Shown here one piece after another: positions 38,749-47,590 of a DNA stretch of 64,000 nucleotides. This DNA comes from Tritrichomonas musculus (taxonomy: Eukaryota; Parabasalia; Tritrichomonadida; Tritrichomonadidae): positions 2,294,001 through 2,358,000 of the forward strand of contig JAPFFF010000004.1 in NCBI GenBank assembly GCA_039105265.1, given 5' to 3'. The position numbers were made by a program, and so were the translations under genes. Within the stretch, counting starts at the first letter, position 1, and each line of letters starts with the position of its first letter. The notes under the pieces were generated by a model that ran no database searches, was not told the origin of the DNA, and saw only the letters and a list, made by a program, of their open reading frames with translations.

Positions 38749-39195
38749 TACAATTTGTTGTTGAACACCAACAAACAGTTGTGGTGTATTGATATTATAT
38801 TTTTGTCTCATTTGTTCAATGAGTTCTTTTGTTTTCTTATCTGTTGCCTTTCTGATACTGTAATTATAATACTTGTATTCTTTAAATGATTGCTCTTTAT
38901 TTGAACCTTCAACGAAGAACTCAATTGATGTTGTTGATATTCTTCTTCTAACATTTGATGTTAATGTTATATATTCGAGCCCGAGTTCAACAATCTTATC
39001 ATAATATAATCGTTTGAATTCATTATCTTTGTTCTTCAATGATATGTATATCACTTTAGATTTATATGCAGCCTTTCCACAAGGTATCGGGTATCTATCA
39101 CACAATATTGAGAAATCACATTGTTTGAACTTCTCTGATTCATCTAACATTTCAATAAGTGAATTGATGTAATCATAAACCTTTGGTGTTGACAT
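38737..39195 (-). CDS. Unrecognised 152-residue protein of Polinton
   Basis: Alternating basic and aromatic stretches (F-S-I-L-C-D-R-Y-P-I-P-C-G-K, then R-R-R-I-S-T-T-S-I-E-F-F). It is a mixed alpha/beta protein with no family recognised. It is the last gene before the right terminal repeat and has a TTTTTATTTTTG tract upstream. Confidence 0.45.
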   Translation of the reverse strand: MSTPKVYDYINSLIEMLDESEKFKQCDFSILCDRYPIPCGKAAYKSKVIYISLKNKDNEFKRLYYDKIVELGLEYITLTSNVRRRISTTSIEFFVEGSNKEQSFKEYKYYNYSIRKATDKKTKELIEQMRQKYNINTPQLFVGVQQQIVLDE

Positions 39196-39265
39196 ATCTT
39201 TAGAGTGAAATTAAAAAACAAAAAACAAAAATAAAAACGTCATTGAATACACTTCAGATATCTTT

Positions 39266-39472
39266 TTAATAAATGAGTTCTTCAAGTTCAGCAATTAATT
39301 GTTCAGGACCGTTGAATTTCTTTAGTTGTTCAATAAAGTGATTTATCTCTTTTAGTACTCCGTCAACAACATCATCATTATCGTAGAGGTATTTTAATGC
39401 TGGTCTCCAACCTTTTAGCTTTTTGTTGATTCTATTAATGAGGGTACTTAATTGTTCGGCTTGGTTTGACAT
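39266..39472 (-). CDS. TIR-encoded 68-residue helical protein, right copy
   Basis: Inverted copy of the gene at 19631-19837, differing at residue 12 (Ile for Val) and in the stop codon context, because the repeat ends inside the stop codon. Each copy points toward the centre of the element. Confidence 0.65.
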   Translation of the reverse strand: MSNQAEQLSTLINRINKKLKGWRPALKYLYDNDDVVDGVLKEINHFIEQLKKFNGPEQLIAELEELIY

Positions 39473-39719
39473 TATAAATTGCTGATAAAAAAATAAAAAA
39501 TTTTTGAAAGTTCTATTTTTCGTTATTTTTCGTTGTTGTTATTTTTGGGAGTTCGTCAATTTATTCAAAATTTGTCTATGCCATTTTGTGAAAGTTTCGA
39601 GGGCTAATTTTGAAAAAGTGGCGATTTTTTGAGTCATGTAGCTGAGGTTTGGGGTCTGTAAACCCTATGACGAAGGGGTCATTTTTTATCCCCTGCCCAG
39701 ACGGTCCCCCTTACTCTCT
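39267..39719 (-). repeat. Right terminal inverted repeat of young Polinton
   Basis: 453 bp, about 99% identical to 19384-19836 in reverse complement, without indels. It ends ...CTTACTCTCT next to the ATCGTG target duplication. Confidence 0.92.
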
Positions 39720-39725
39720 ATCGTG
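39720..39725. repeat. Target site duplication, right copy (ATCGTG)
   Basis: Exact match to 19378-19383. Confidence 0.9.
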
Positions 39726-40012
39726 CATTCAAGTCAAACATTAGAACTTCTAAATTAGAAAAATTTGTACAAAATGATGACGATATACAGGATAGAGATA
39801 TACAAACAGATGGATACTATGATAAAAATGGTTTTCATGAAATCATATATACAGAAAGAAATAAAGCAGAGAATCATAAATACTACTATACCAATAGTAA
39901 GAATGAACGAGATTGGGATTATACTACACCATATATGAACTTTTTCCAACTTAAATCCTGGAATGATGATTTTGCAGATGTGTTTGCTTCTAATTATATC
40001 TCTCAGATATAA
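39726..40012 (+). pseudogene. Right-hand rest of older Polinton
   Basis: An open stretch of about 95 codons resumes directly after the target duplication and ends at 40012. It is hydrophilic with many aromatics (D-W-D-Y-T-T-P-Y-M-N-F-F). It belongs to the older element cut by the younger insertion; its function is not recognised. Confidence 0.55.
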
Positions 40013-40204
40013 TCATCTGCGAAAACATAGTTTTTTAATCAAAATTAGCAAGAGTTAATGAAAAATAGTTTTTATCTTTAGATTATGAATAAAAATATTG
40101 TTTTAAACATAAATAACTGATTTACATCAAAACTTTTGAGTTTATCAAAAGTTACGTTAAAATGTTACGTTAATAAAAATGTGATATAAAAAAAGTAAAG
40201 ATTA
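40003..40204 (+). repeat. Long direct repeat, left copy
   Basis: About 200 bp, around 90% identical to 43220-43409, starting TCAGATATAATCATCTG. The left copy has an extra 12-bp duplication (GTTACGTTAA... motif). The pair encloses the pogo-like transposase and the tandem arrays. Confidence 0.8.
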
Positions 40205-41030
40205 TTCCATACATTTAATATGCCAATTTTTTCTTTAAAAAAAAATGCCCTGGCAAAGTCCTAAGTCCTGCGGTTGTACTTGAAAAGTTTTATTGTCCTG
40301 GACTTTGCACAAGTCTAATTATTAAGGTGCAAATCTAGTACGTTATAAATTGAGAGAAAGTACGTTATATATTTGAGACCCTTACCCTATTGAAAAAGTT
40401 TTATTTTGAACCAGTGTCAGATTTGAAATTCTGAACTTTATTTTTTTTTATATATTTTTTATGATAAAAATATTTTTTTATATAACATGTCGTTTAGTTT
40501 TAAGAAAGTAAACTTAAAATCAAATGGCAGACGGTAGTTTTTTCTCTCAATTTTAATTGACAAAAAAAATATGTTTCAATTTATATTTGATTTAAAATTT
40601 TCACACAAAAATTTATTCATCTATATATAATTTGAATGATTAAAAACTTTATAGAAAAACATGATCATCAACCAGGCATTACACTTTTTAGCCATGTTCA
40701 ATTAATCTAAGTTCTACAAGCCAACACAAAAGATTGCCCAGTCGAGTTTTATGCAAAATGACGTATTATTATAGAAGAAGATATTATTTAATTTGGTCAA
40801 GCAGATAAGAAACAAATAGGAAAGGATGTAATGACTTTTCGACCAAAGAACTGCAGTTTGTATTAGAAATCATGAAGCTTATCTGAGAAAAAAAATAGTT
40901 TTTTTATTTTTCGAAGATTCACAATTGTTAACTTTTTGAATAAAAATATTTTAATTTTTTCACTTTTTGAAGCAGATCAAAAATCGGACTATTTTTCCAT
41001 GATTTGTTTTTGAATAAAAAACATTCAAAA

Positions 41031-41127
41031 AATTGTTGATCATCTTGGATTTGTTTTGTTGATCATCTTGTAGTTGTTTTGTTGATAATCTTGTAGTTGT
41101 TTTGTTGATAATCTTGTAGTTGTTTTG
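41031..41127. repeat. 23-bp tandem repeat, about four copies
   Basis: The unit is TTTTGTTGATAATCTTGTAG plus TTG. The last two copies are identical and the first two carry substitutions. It runs directly into the 65-bp array. Confidence 0.8.
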
Positions 41128-41438
41128 TATGTAAAATTAAACCAAGTTTTGATAAGCCTACGGAATTGTTCTTTCAATCTTTCTGCATTTTGTATGTAAA
41201 ATTAAACCAAATTTTGATAAGCCTACGGAATTGTTCTTTCAATCTTTCTACATTTTGTATGTAAAATTAAACCAAATTTTGATAAGCCTACGGAATTGTT
41301 CTTTCAATCTTTCTACATTTTGTATGTAAAATTAAACCAAATTTTGATAAGCCTACGGAATTGTTCTTTCAATCTTTCTACATTTTGTATGTAAAATTAA
41401 ACCAAATTTTGATAAGCCTACGGAATTGTTCTTTCAAT
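41124..41438. repeat. 65-bp tandem repeat, about 4.8 copies
   Basis: The unit begins TTTTGTATGTAAAATTAAAC and contains AAGCCTACGGAATTG. The GTAAAA landmark recurs at 41131, 41196, 41261, 41326 and 41391, a strict 65-bp period. Only one or two substitutions separate copies, so the array is recent. Confidence 0.9.
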
Positions 41439-41516
41439 TTTGCCACTTTTATTGTAAGGAATAGAATTATAAACTTTTTGAACAAAATTTGATAAAATTA
41501 AAATATTATTTCATTC

Positions 41517-41546
41517 TTCTTTTTGCATCTAAAGATGCAAAAAGAA
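41517..41546. terminator. Perfect 14-bp hairpin downstream of transposase
   Basis: TTCTTTTTGCATCT and AGATGCAAAAAGAA are perfect inverted copies around a 2-nt spacer, 18 bp after the transposase stop codon on the minus strand. It may form the mRNA 3' end or be a transposon-internal palindrome. Confidence 0.5.
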
Positions 41547-41563
41547 TAGATTATTTGTGTAAT

Positions 41564-43122
41564 TCAAAAGTTCTTCTTCAACAAATCAAAGTTAACCTGT
41601 TTCAAAATTTTGTAACATAACAATTTAGATATTGATGATGAACAATTTTGTTCGAAACCTTCAAGATCAACAAAAGAAGCATTTTGTTTCACATAATGTC
41701 CAATTGTTTTGATTTCAAGAACATCTTTTTGACCAAATGAATCTATAATATATCTCGGCAGAGAAATTCCATCATCGTCCTTAATAGAATCTTTTTCAAT
41801 AACCTCTAATATCATTAATTTCTTTTTACTTTTCGTTGAACGATTGTACAAACAAGTATGCATAATAGGTAAGTCATATTGATTGCATCCTTCCCAAACT
41901 TCTTCAAGATGTAATCTATGGAAAGACTCTTGAATAATATCAGGTTTTAATTTTTCCCATGCAGCAATCATAAATCTGCAAGCATCGATAGTTGTTAAAT
42001 TTTCCCTTCTTTCAAAGAAGAACGAAGCATATGACTAATAAAAGCTTTGATTATTGCAAATATTGTCGTATCTAACGGTTGATAAAGGTCGGTAAAACCT
42101 GCTGGTATATAATGCAATGTTATTCCTAATTCTTCAGCAATTTTTTTTGTGTTTTCACTTCTATGTGCACTAAAGATATCTAATATAATGTGTATTTCTT
42201 GATCTTGATTAAATTGAGATTTTATAAAATTTAAATATGAATAAAATGTTTCATCATTTGTCCAACCTTTTGTAGAATAAGATGCTAAATGAGGGTGAAC
42301 ATCACCGAGCTGTGTATTAATAACAGCATCAGTTTCGCCTTTTGCAATAAATTGCATTGGAAATTTAGCGCCATCTGCTCCAATTGCACACACTGCAGTT
42401 ATTCTTTTTTTCTCACTAAATCCAACTGGAAGAGATACATCATCATTTCCTTTTGAGTGCCATATTTTTATATTTTTTGAATTTAGGAAAATTCCGGTTT
42501 CATCTATATTTATAATTTGAGTAAAAGATACTGTTTGAAATAAATTTTTCATATCATCTATAAAATAATTAATATAAACGCTTGTTGTTGAAGGTCTCCT
42601 TTTCAAGTGACATATACGTGATACAAAACCGTGCCGTTTTTTAAAATAGTATATAAAACCTCTAGAAAAACTTATTAAAAAGTTAATGTTTTCGTCATTT
42701 GAGTGCTTTGTAAGATATGCATCGACAAGAATTTCAATACATTCAGAATCATTAAAAAAACAATGTTTCTGTATTTTTTCTGTTAAAATGAACTCAGCTA
42801 TTGCATCTTCTTCATCTTCTGTAAAAATTCTTGCTTTGTTCCTAATTTGTTTAGATAATGGATTATATTCTGGGTTTAACCTATAATTTGCTAACCATTT
42901 GTATAATGTTCTTTCTTTAAACCCAGTTTTTTTTGCAATTTTCGCAACATCACCTTCAATATAATTGGATAATATTTTCAATATTTTATCAACTGCATCT
43001 GGATAATTTTTATAGGATATATATGGACCTCTCTTAATGCATTGAGGTATTGATTCGAACAATTCATTTTTTTCAATCCATTTTGCCCAAGAATTATTCA
43101 TTTTAATAAATGGAATGACCAT
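41564..43122 (-). pseudogene. Pogo/CENP-B-like DDE transposase, one frameshift
   Basis: The first ATG is at 43122. An N-terminal HTH (about residues 50-75, I-A-K-K-T-G-F-K-E-R-T-L-Y-K-W) is followed by a CENP-B-type second HTH and a DDE_1 catalytic core: I-N-I-D-E-T-G near 205, I-I-L-D-I-F-S-A-H near 310, and Y-Q-P-L-D-T-T near 345 (DDD type, as in pogo). The frame stops at 41995, but in another frame T-T-I-D-A-C-R-F-M-I-A-A-W continues the family pattern down to 41564. A single 1-nt slip in GGGAAAATTT at about 41996-42005 explains this. It looks recently inactivated, unless frameshifting is programmed. Confidence 0.85.
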
Positions 43123-43131
43123 GTTATTCAA

Positions 43132-44004
43132 AAAGTTTTATTTTTGAATGATATTAAAAAGTTGTTATTTTCAAAGATATTTCAAAAAGTTTACTGCAAA
43201 ATTATGTGGCAGGAGGGTATCAGATATAATCATCTGTTATAATATCGTTTTTTGATCAAAATCAGCAAGAATTAATGAAAAATAGTTTTTATCTTTAGAT
43301 TATGAATAAAAATATTGTTTTAAACATAAATAACTGATTTACATCAAAACTTTTGAGTTTAGCAAAAGTTACGTTAATTAAAATGTGATGTAAAAAAAGT
43401 AAAGATTAATTTTTTTACTGGATATTTCAATTCTAAAATAAAAAACCGCACAAAAATGGCTATTTTTTTTTTTATGAATTCATCTATAAAAATTTCTTAA
43501 AAATAGTAACTTTATTTTTATCAAAATCGCAAACTAAAAAAAAAAAAAAAAAAAAATCAAATTATTGACCTTGACGATCAAAAAACAAAAAATTTTTTAA
43601 TTTTGTTCATTTTTTTTGGATATTTTCATTATATATATGGTCATTGGACATTTTAGCTATTTTTTTCAAACAAACCTATTCAATCCCACCTTTTGGACAT
43701 TTTTTAGTAACGTACAAAAAAGGTTATTCAGAAAATTTATTCTATTTTGAATATAATTGAAGCATCAATTTAATATTTGAATTAATCCATTTTATTTTGA
43801 GAGAATAATTAAATAAATCATTATCTTTTTAATATTGAAAGGTGATAATAATATTGGATATATAATTTAAATTAAATAAATAATAATAATTTAAAAAAAA
43901 TTAATAATTATTTGTATACTTAAAATACAAATAATTAAAATGATATATATTCAAGATCAATCGTTACCACTTAAAATTACTAATCGTAATAAACTATTAA
44001 CGAA
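43132..44004. other. AT-rich spacer with right direct repeat and homopolymer runs
   Basis: It holds the right copy of the 200-bp direct repeat and an A-run near 43537-43556. A piece TGGCAGGAGGG near 43207, with TAAACTTTTTGAA-type motifs both here and near 41468, may be degenerate transposon ends. No gene seen. Confidence 0.4.
43220..43409 (+). repeat. Long direct repeat, right copy
   Basis: Same orientation as 40003-40204, about 3.2 kb downstream. It shares an uninterrupted central stretch of roughly 100 bp and diverges after GTAAAGATTA. Confidence 0.8.
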
Positions 44005-47000
44005 TTATTCTTTGTATTTTCTAATTATGCATTGATACTCTTTTCTATTCTTGACATAATTAATACCAGCAATAATTAGATTACTTGTGAATTGAGATAA
44101 ATGCTCTGAGTATTTTTTTTGTTCAATTTGATCGATAGCACTCTCCTCTTTTTCATTCCATTTAAGCTCAAAAAGAATAGCTGGCTTGTTAGTTCCTGGT
44201 TTAGGAAGAAAAACAATATCTAAAAAGCCTTTTCCTAAAGGCATCTCACGAGAGATGAAATAGAATTTTCTTGCTGTGTAGAATGCAATTGATATAACAC
44301 AACTTAATGAATTTTCATTATTGTATTTTAACACAGATGTTGATTGATAATGAACTTTCCTTATTATTTCACATACTTTGTCTGAATTCATACTAAGAGT
44401 AGCATCCAAAAGTTCATCAGATTGCTTAATTGCTTCTGAAATAGCTGGCCAATCACATTGTTTAATAGTGGTAAAAAATACAGACATTAATTCGTTATTT
44501 GGGATGAATACTTCATTTTTGGTTTCATCATATGCAAGATATCCAACGTGTACAAAAAAAGTTAAAACATCATCTTTGTTTTTAATTTCATTTTCGTCAT
44601 TTTGAAAAGAATTGTCATCAATCTTAATATTTTCATTATCAAGCATTTTTATTATTGAGTCTCTTAAACCATCAAAATTCAGGCTAATATAATCTTTTAA
44701 TGATTCAAATGAACCTGTTTTAGACCAATAATTTTTAATTTTTCTTGAAGTAATCGCATCTATTACTGATTTAGGATTATATATATGAAAATTGTTTAAT
44801 ATATATCCATTATACCATTCATTCATTTCATTGTAATCGAATTGATTTTTGATGCATAAATCTTTGACTTCTTCTTCTGTAAAACCAGTGTAAGGTGCCA
44901 TGAAAATTGGATTTAACATCGTGCATTCAGTAAATGCATTTAGTGATGAATTAATATCATGCTTTTTGATTGGCAATATTCCTGTCATATAAACGAGTTC
45001 AATTTGTTTTTGATAAAATGGACCTTTTGTAAAAGGTATTAAAAAGTCAATATATTTTCTTTGGATATTTTTATTATCTTTATATTTCTTGAATATGACG
45101 TCCCATTCATCAATAAATATTATAAATTTTTGATTTGTTTCTTTTAATGCATATATGAGATTATCACCCTTTATATCAGGGAAAGTTAATTTTATTTCTT
45201 CCAAAATGTTTGTTGTAATGAATGAAAAAAGATTTTCTATTTTTCCATTGTAAGTGAGAGCAAACATTTGTATATCAATGTAAATAACATTGTGTTTATT
45301 TAAATGATCGTAAAATCCATCCATTTTGCTCACTTTCAAACCAGCAAACAATTCACTCGAATCACATCCTTTGCTGTAATAAGCACTCAGCATTTTGACT
45401 GCCATTGTTTTACCAAATCTTCTTGGCCTTGTTACACACAAACAATTTTGTTCTGTATTTATTAATTTATTGATATGAAAAATCATTTCAGATTTATCAA
45501 TATATATTTCAGAATTCAGAGATTTTACAAAAGGTTCATTATTTGGATTAAAATAGTAATTATTTGGAATGAGTTTTTCCCAAAAATCAGATGATTCAAT
45601 ATCACTAATGTAAATATTACTGATATCTTGTCTTTTTTCACTAATGGAAATAATTGAATCTGTATCGTACATTTTAAATGCAAAATAGGCTCCTAAACGA
45701 AGAAATTTGTCCAATTTTTGTGTAAAACCTATCTTCTGATCTTTATCATTATCTAAATAATTAATAATTACTTCTTCATAGCTTTGTGATGTAACTAGAC
45801 GGATGATTTCAGCTTTTTTCTTTTGTCCTATTCCATTATCTTTTAGCTTATTAATGATGCAATTGGTTGGTTCATTGCTATCGTATATTATCACATAATC
45901 TGCATTTGTCAAATTGATTCCATGTAAACCTGATTTAAAATTGCAGAGAAAGACAAAAAAGCTGTTTGCAGAATTAAATTTATCAATTGCTTCTTGCCGT
46001 TTTTCACTTCTAACATTATTATCAAATTGAATGAATGCATAATCTTTAGTGACGAGATGGGTTCGTATTATTTCAAGAATTTGGCTGGTATCTGTTAATA
46101 TTATGACCCTTTGTTCGTCTTTTTTCAGTTTTGATAGTAATTTATCTAAAATTATCATTTTCCCGGATAAATTGAAATCGAAAGTATTATTTAGTTTGAT
46201 TGTATTTTGATTCTGATTATCTTTCAATAATAAAGGGTGATTGCATATTTTTAGTATTTGTTTGCTTTGTTCCTTTGGATTTTTAAGGCCATTTTTAACA
46301 AATGATGAAAATGACATTTGGAGACAATTTAGCTGTTGTGGTGTAATTGGGCAGCCAACATTTGATATTTTGAAATCAAATGATTCATTATGTGATTTGG
46401 CAGAAGATTTTTGGTTTGCTGAATCCAATAAGTCGATAGGATCATTTTGACTTGACAGTCCCAAAAAATCAATTTTTTTCGAGGACTTAGAAAAAGTTGG
46501 CATAACTTTCTTATCAGAAAAATTGAATAGCTCGTTTTGCTTGATTTGATTGTTTAAAGAATTGAATTCTTCTTTTTTTTTGTTTTGATTTTGATCAGAT
46601 TTTTCTTCAGTTATTCTGATTGGCTTGAAAAATTCCATTTTTCTTTCAATGAATTCTTCAACTGAGATGTATCGATTATTTTCTTCAGAATTATTCTGAC
46701 AATAATCAAGATAATCAATGTAATTTTCATAGTCAGCCTTTTTAACTGATCCAGTGATGAATTCATTGGTATCTCTCAGACAATTCACAATCTGTTCAAA
46801 CGAAGGACGATCAGATGGATTTTGTGACCAACATTTTTCAATTAACTTTTTGTGTGGCTCCGGAATTTTGGATGGAATTTCTGGACGGAAACCAGATGCA
46901 ACTTTTGTGAGCACTTCATTAAAGCTTAAATTATTAAACGGTTTTGTATTTGTAATGATTTCGTAAACAATTATAGAAAAAGCGTAAACGTCACCTTCTT

Positions 47001-47577
47001 TAGAATAAGTTGAATTTCCATATAATTCTGGTGCAATGTAAATGGACGTTTGAGTATTTATTGCTTTTGAATTAGAATCATGTAAATTAAGTGGTTGATA
47101 ATCTGTAACTTTGGGGAAAATGTGTTCGTCCATTAAGATATTTGTTGGATATAAATATCCATGAATAATTTTATTCGAATGTAAATATGACATTGCTGAT
47201 GCAATTCCATAAATATTGATAAGTTTTCGTGTATCGTCCCAATATAATGGCATGCCAATATTTGATTCTTTGTATAATATATTTTCTAATGACTTGTTAG
47301 GCATATATTGTGAAATAACAACTGGTTTGGGCTCGTTATAAAAATTAGTTGGACTATAACCAATATATTGCAATAACGATGGATGATTTAATTGCCTTAC
47401 ATATAATAACTTATCCCTTAACTGAATAGTACTTTCATATGTTTGAAAAGAAATTTTTGCGGAAAAAATATGTCCAGTGCTTTTTTCTTTGATTAAATAT
47501 AATTCGCTAAATGTGTTACTTCCTATTTTATCAAGCAAAAAATAGTTATTAATAATGTCTATTGTGATAGTACTCAT
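44005..47577 (-). CDS. Pseudokinase / SNF2 helicase-C / P-loop NTPase / PD-(D/E)XK fusion
   Basis: One open frame of 1190 residues. (1) Residues about 8-275 form a TKL-type kinase fold. The HRDLKPxN motif is replaced by H-G-Y-L-Y-P-T-N and DFG by D-Y-Q, so it is probably catalytically dead. (2) Residues about 409-605 resemble the SNF2 helicase C lobe (I-C-N-H-P-L-L-L; G-K-M-I-I-L-D-K-L-L; S-G-L-H-G-I-N-L-T; G-Q-K-K-K-A), without the ATP-binding N lobe. (3) Residues about 665-1080 match the AAA-ATPase-like family PF09820 (R-P-R-R-F-G-K-T; I-I-F-I-D-E-W-D). (4) Residues about 1090-1185 match its PD-(D/E)XK nuclease partner PF08011 (F-L-D-I-V-F-L, then F-E-L-K-W). NTPase-nuclease pairs of this type are spread by mobile elements; the combination with the first two domains is unusual. 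Confidence 0.8.
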   Translation of the reverse strand: MSTITIDIINNYFLLDKIGSNTFSELYLIKEKSTGHIFSAKISFQTYESTIQLRDKLLYVRQLNHPSLLQYIGYSPTNFYNEPKPVVISQYMPNKSLENILYKESNIGMPLYWDDTRKLINIYGIASAMSYLHSNKIIHGYLYPTNILMDEHIFPKVTDYQPLNLHDSNSKAINTQTSIYIAPELYGNSTYSKEGDVYAFSIIVYEIITNTKPFNNLSFNEVLTKVASGFRPEIPSKIPEPHKKLIEKCWSQNPSDRPSFEQIVNCLRDTNEFITGSVKKADYENYIDYLDYCQNNSEENNRYISVEEFIERKMEFFKPIRITEEKSDQNQNKKKEEFNSLNNQIKQNELFNFSDKKVMPTFSKSSKKIDFLGLSSQNDPIDLLDSANQKSSAKSHNESFDFKISNVGCPITPQQLNCLQMSFSSFVKNGLKNPKEQSKQILKICNHPLLLKDNQNQNTIKLNNTFDFNLSGKMIILDKLLSKLKKDEQRVIILTDTSQILEIIRTHLVTKDYAFIQFDNNVRSEKRQEAIDKFNSANSFFVFLCNFKSGLHGINLTNADYVIIYDSNEPTNCIINKLKDNGIGQKKKAEIIRLVTSQSYEEVIINYLDNDKDQKIGFTQKLDKFLRLGAYFAFKMYDTDSIISISEKRQDISNIYISDIESSDFWEKLIPNNYYFNPNNEPFVKSLNSEIYIDKSEMIFHINKLINTEQNCLCVTRPRRFGKTMAVKMLSAYYSKGCDSSELFAGLKVSKMDGFYDHLNKHNVIYIDIQMFALTYNGKIENLFSFITTNILEEIKLTFPDIKGDNLIYALKETNQKFIIFIDEWDVIFKKYKDNKNIQRKYIDFLIPFTKGPFYQKQIELVYMTGILPIKKHDINSSLNAFTECTMLNPIFMAPYTGFTEEEVKDLCIKNQFDYNEMNEWYNGYILNNFHIYNPKSVIDAITSRKIKNYWSKTGSFESLKDYISLNFDGLRDSIIKMLDNENIKIDDNSFQNDENEIKNKDDVLTFFVHVGYLAYDETKNEVFIPNNELMSVFFTTIKQCDWPAISEAIKQSDELLDATLSMNSDKVCEIIRKVHYQSTSVLKYNNENSLSCVISIAFYTARKFYFISREMPLGKGFLDIVFLPKPGTNKPAILFELKWNEKEESAIDQIEQKKYSEHLSQFTSNLIIAGINYVKNRKEYQCIIRKYKE

Positions 47578-47582
47578 TTAAA

Positions 47583-47590
47583 AATGAGAA
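47583..47590 (-). promoter_or_regulatory. Initiator-like TCATTTTT
   Basis: On the minus strand TCTCATTTTTAAATG places an Inr-like sequence directly upstream of the ATG of the fusion gene, matching the layout at 59962. Confidence 0.5.

Larger units (their letters stand above)
19384..39719. mobile_element. Young, nearly whole Polinton/Maverick, 20,336 bp
   Basis: It is bounded by 453-bp terminal inverted repeats starting AGAGAGTAAGG and by a perfect 6-bp target duplication. Parts: protein-primed DNA polymerase B, integrase, packaging ATPase, major capsid protein, fibre-like protein, NUMOD4/HNH protein, and about ten small or unrecognised proteins. It looks almost whole, with about two apparent breaks in total (one each in the integrase and polymerase regions). 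The two inverted repeats differ at only about three positions, so the insertion is recent. It sits inside an older Polinton remnant. Confidence 0.93.
15016..40012. mobile_element. Older Polinton/Maverick remnant, split by a younger Polinton
   Basis: Remnant coding parts lie at 15016-19383 and again at 39720-40012, on either side of the younger element. Parts seen: retroviral-type integrase, NUMOD4/HNH protein, small unrecognised ORFs, adenain-like cysteine protease, and an unrecognised protein at the insertion site. No DNA polymerase, packaging ATPase or capsid gene of this element is visible, and its ends were not found. It carries several breaks and is a fossil, clearly older than its insertion. 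Gene content places it in the Polinton/Maverick group, in a different lineage from the younger element because the integrases differ strongly. Confidence 0.75.
40205..41563. other. Non-coding segment with tandem arrays and scattered decay
   Basis: It contains the 23-bp and 65-bp arrays and the strong hairpin listed separately. A short inverted pair GCAAAGTCC / GGACTTTGC lies near 40256 and 40310. Stretches around 40660-40880 look like decayed coding sequence that I cannot assign. Confidence 0.4.

Noticed and set aside
41124-41438. CRISPR-like array
   Set aside because: The 65-bp units are contiguous tandem copies with no unique spacers.
40003-43409. LTR retroelement suggested by the 200-bp direct repeats
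   Set aside because: The interior carries a pogo-like DDE transposase on the minus strand and no gag or reverse transcriptase; the repeats lack the usual TG...CA ends.
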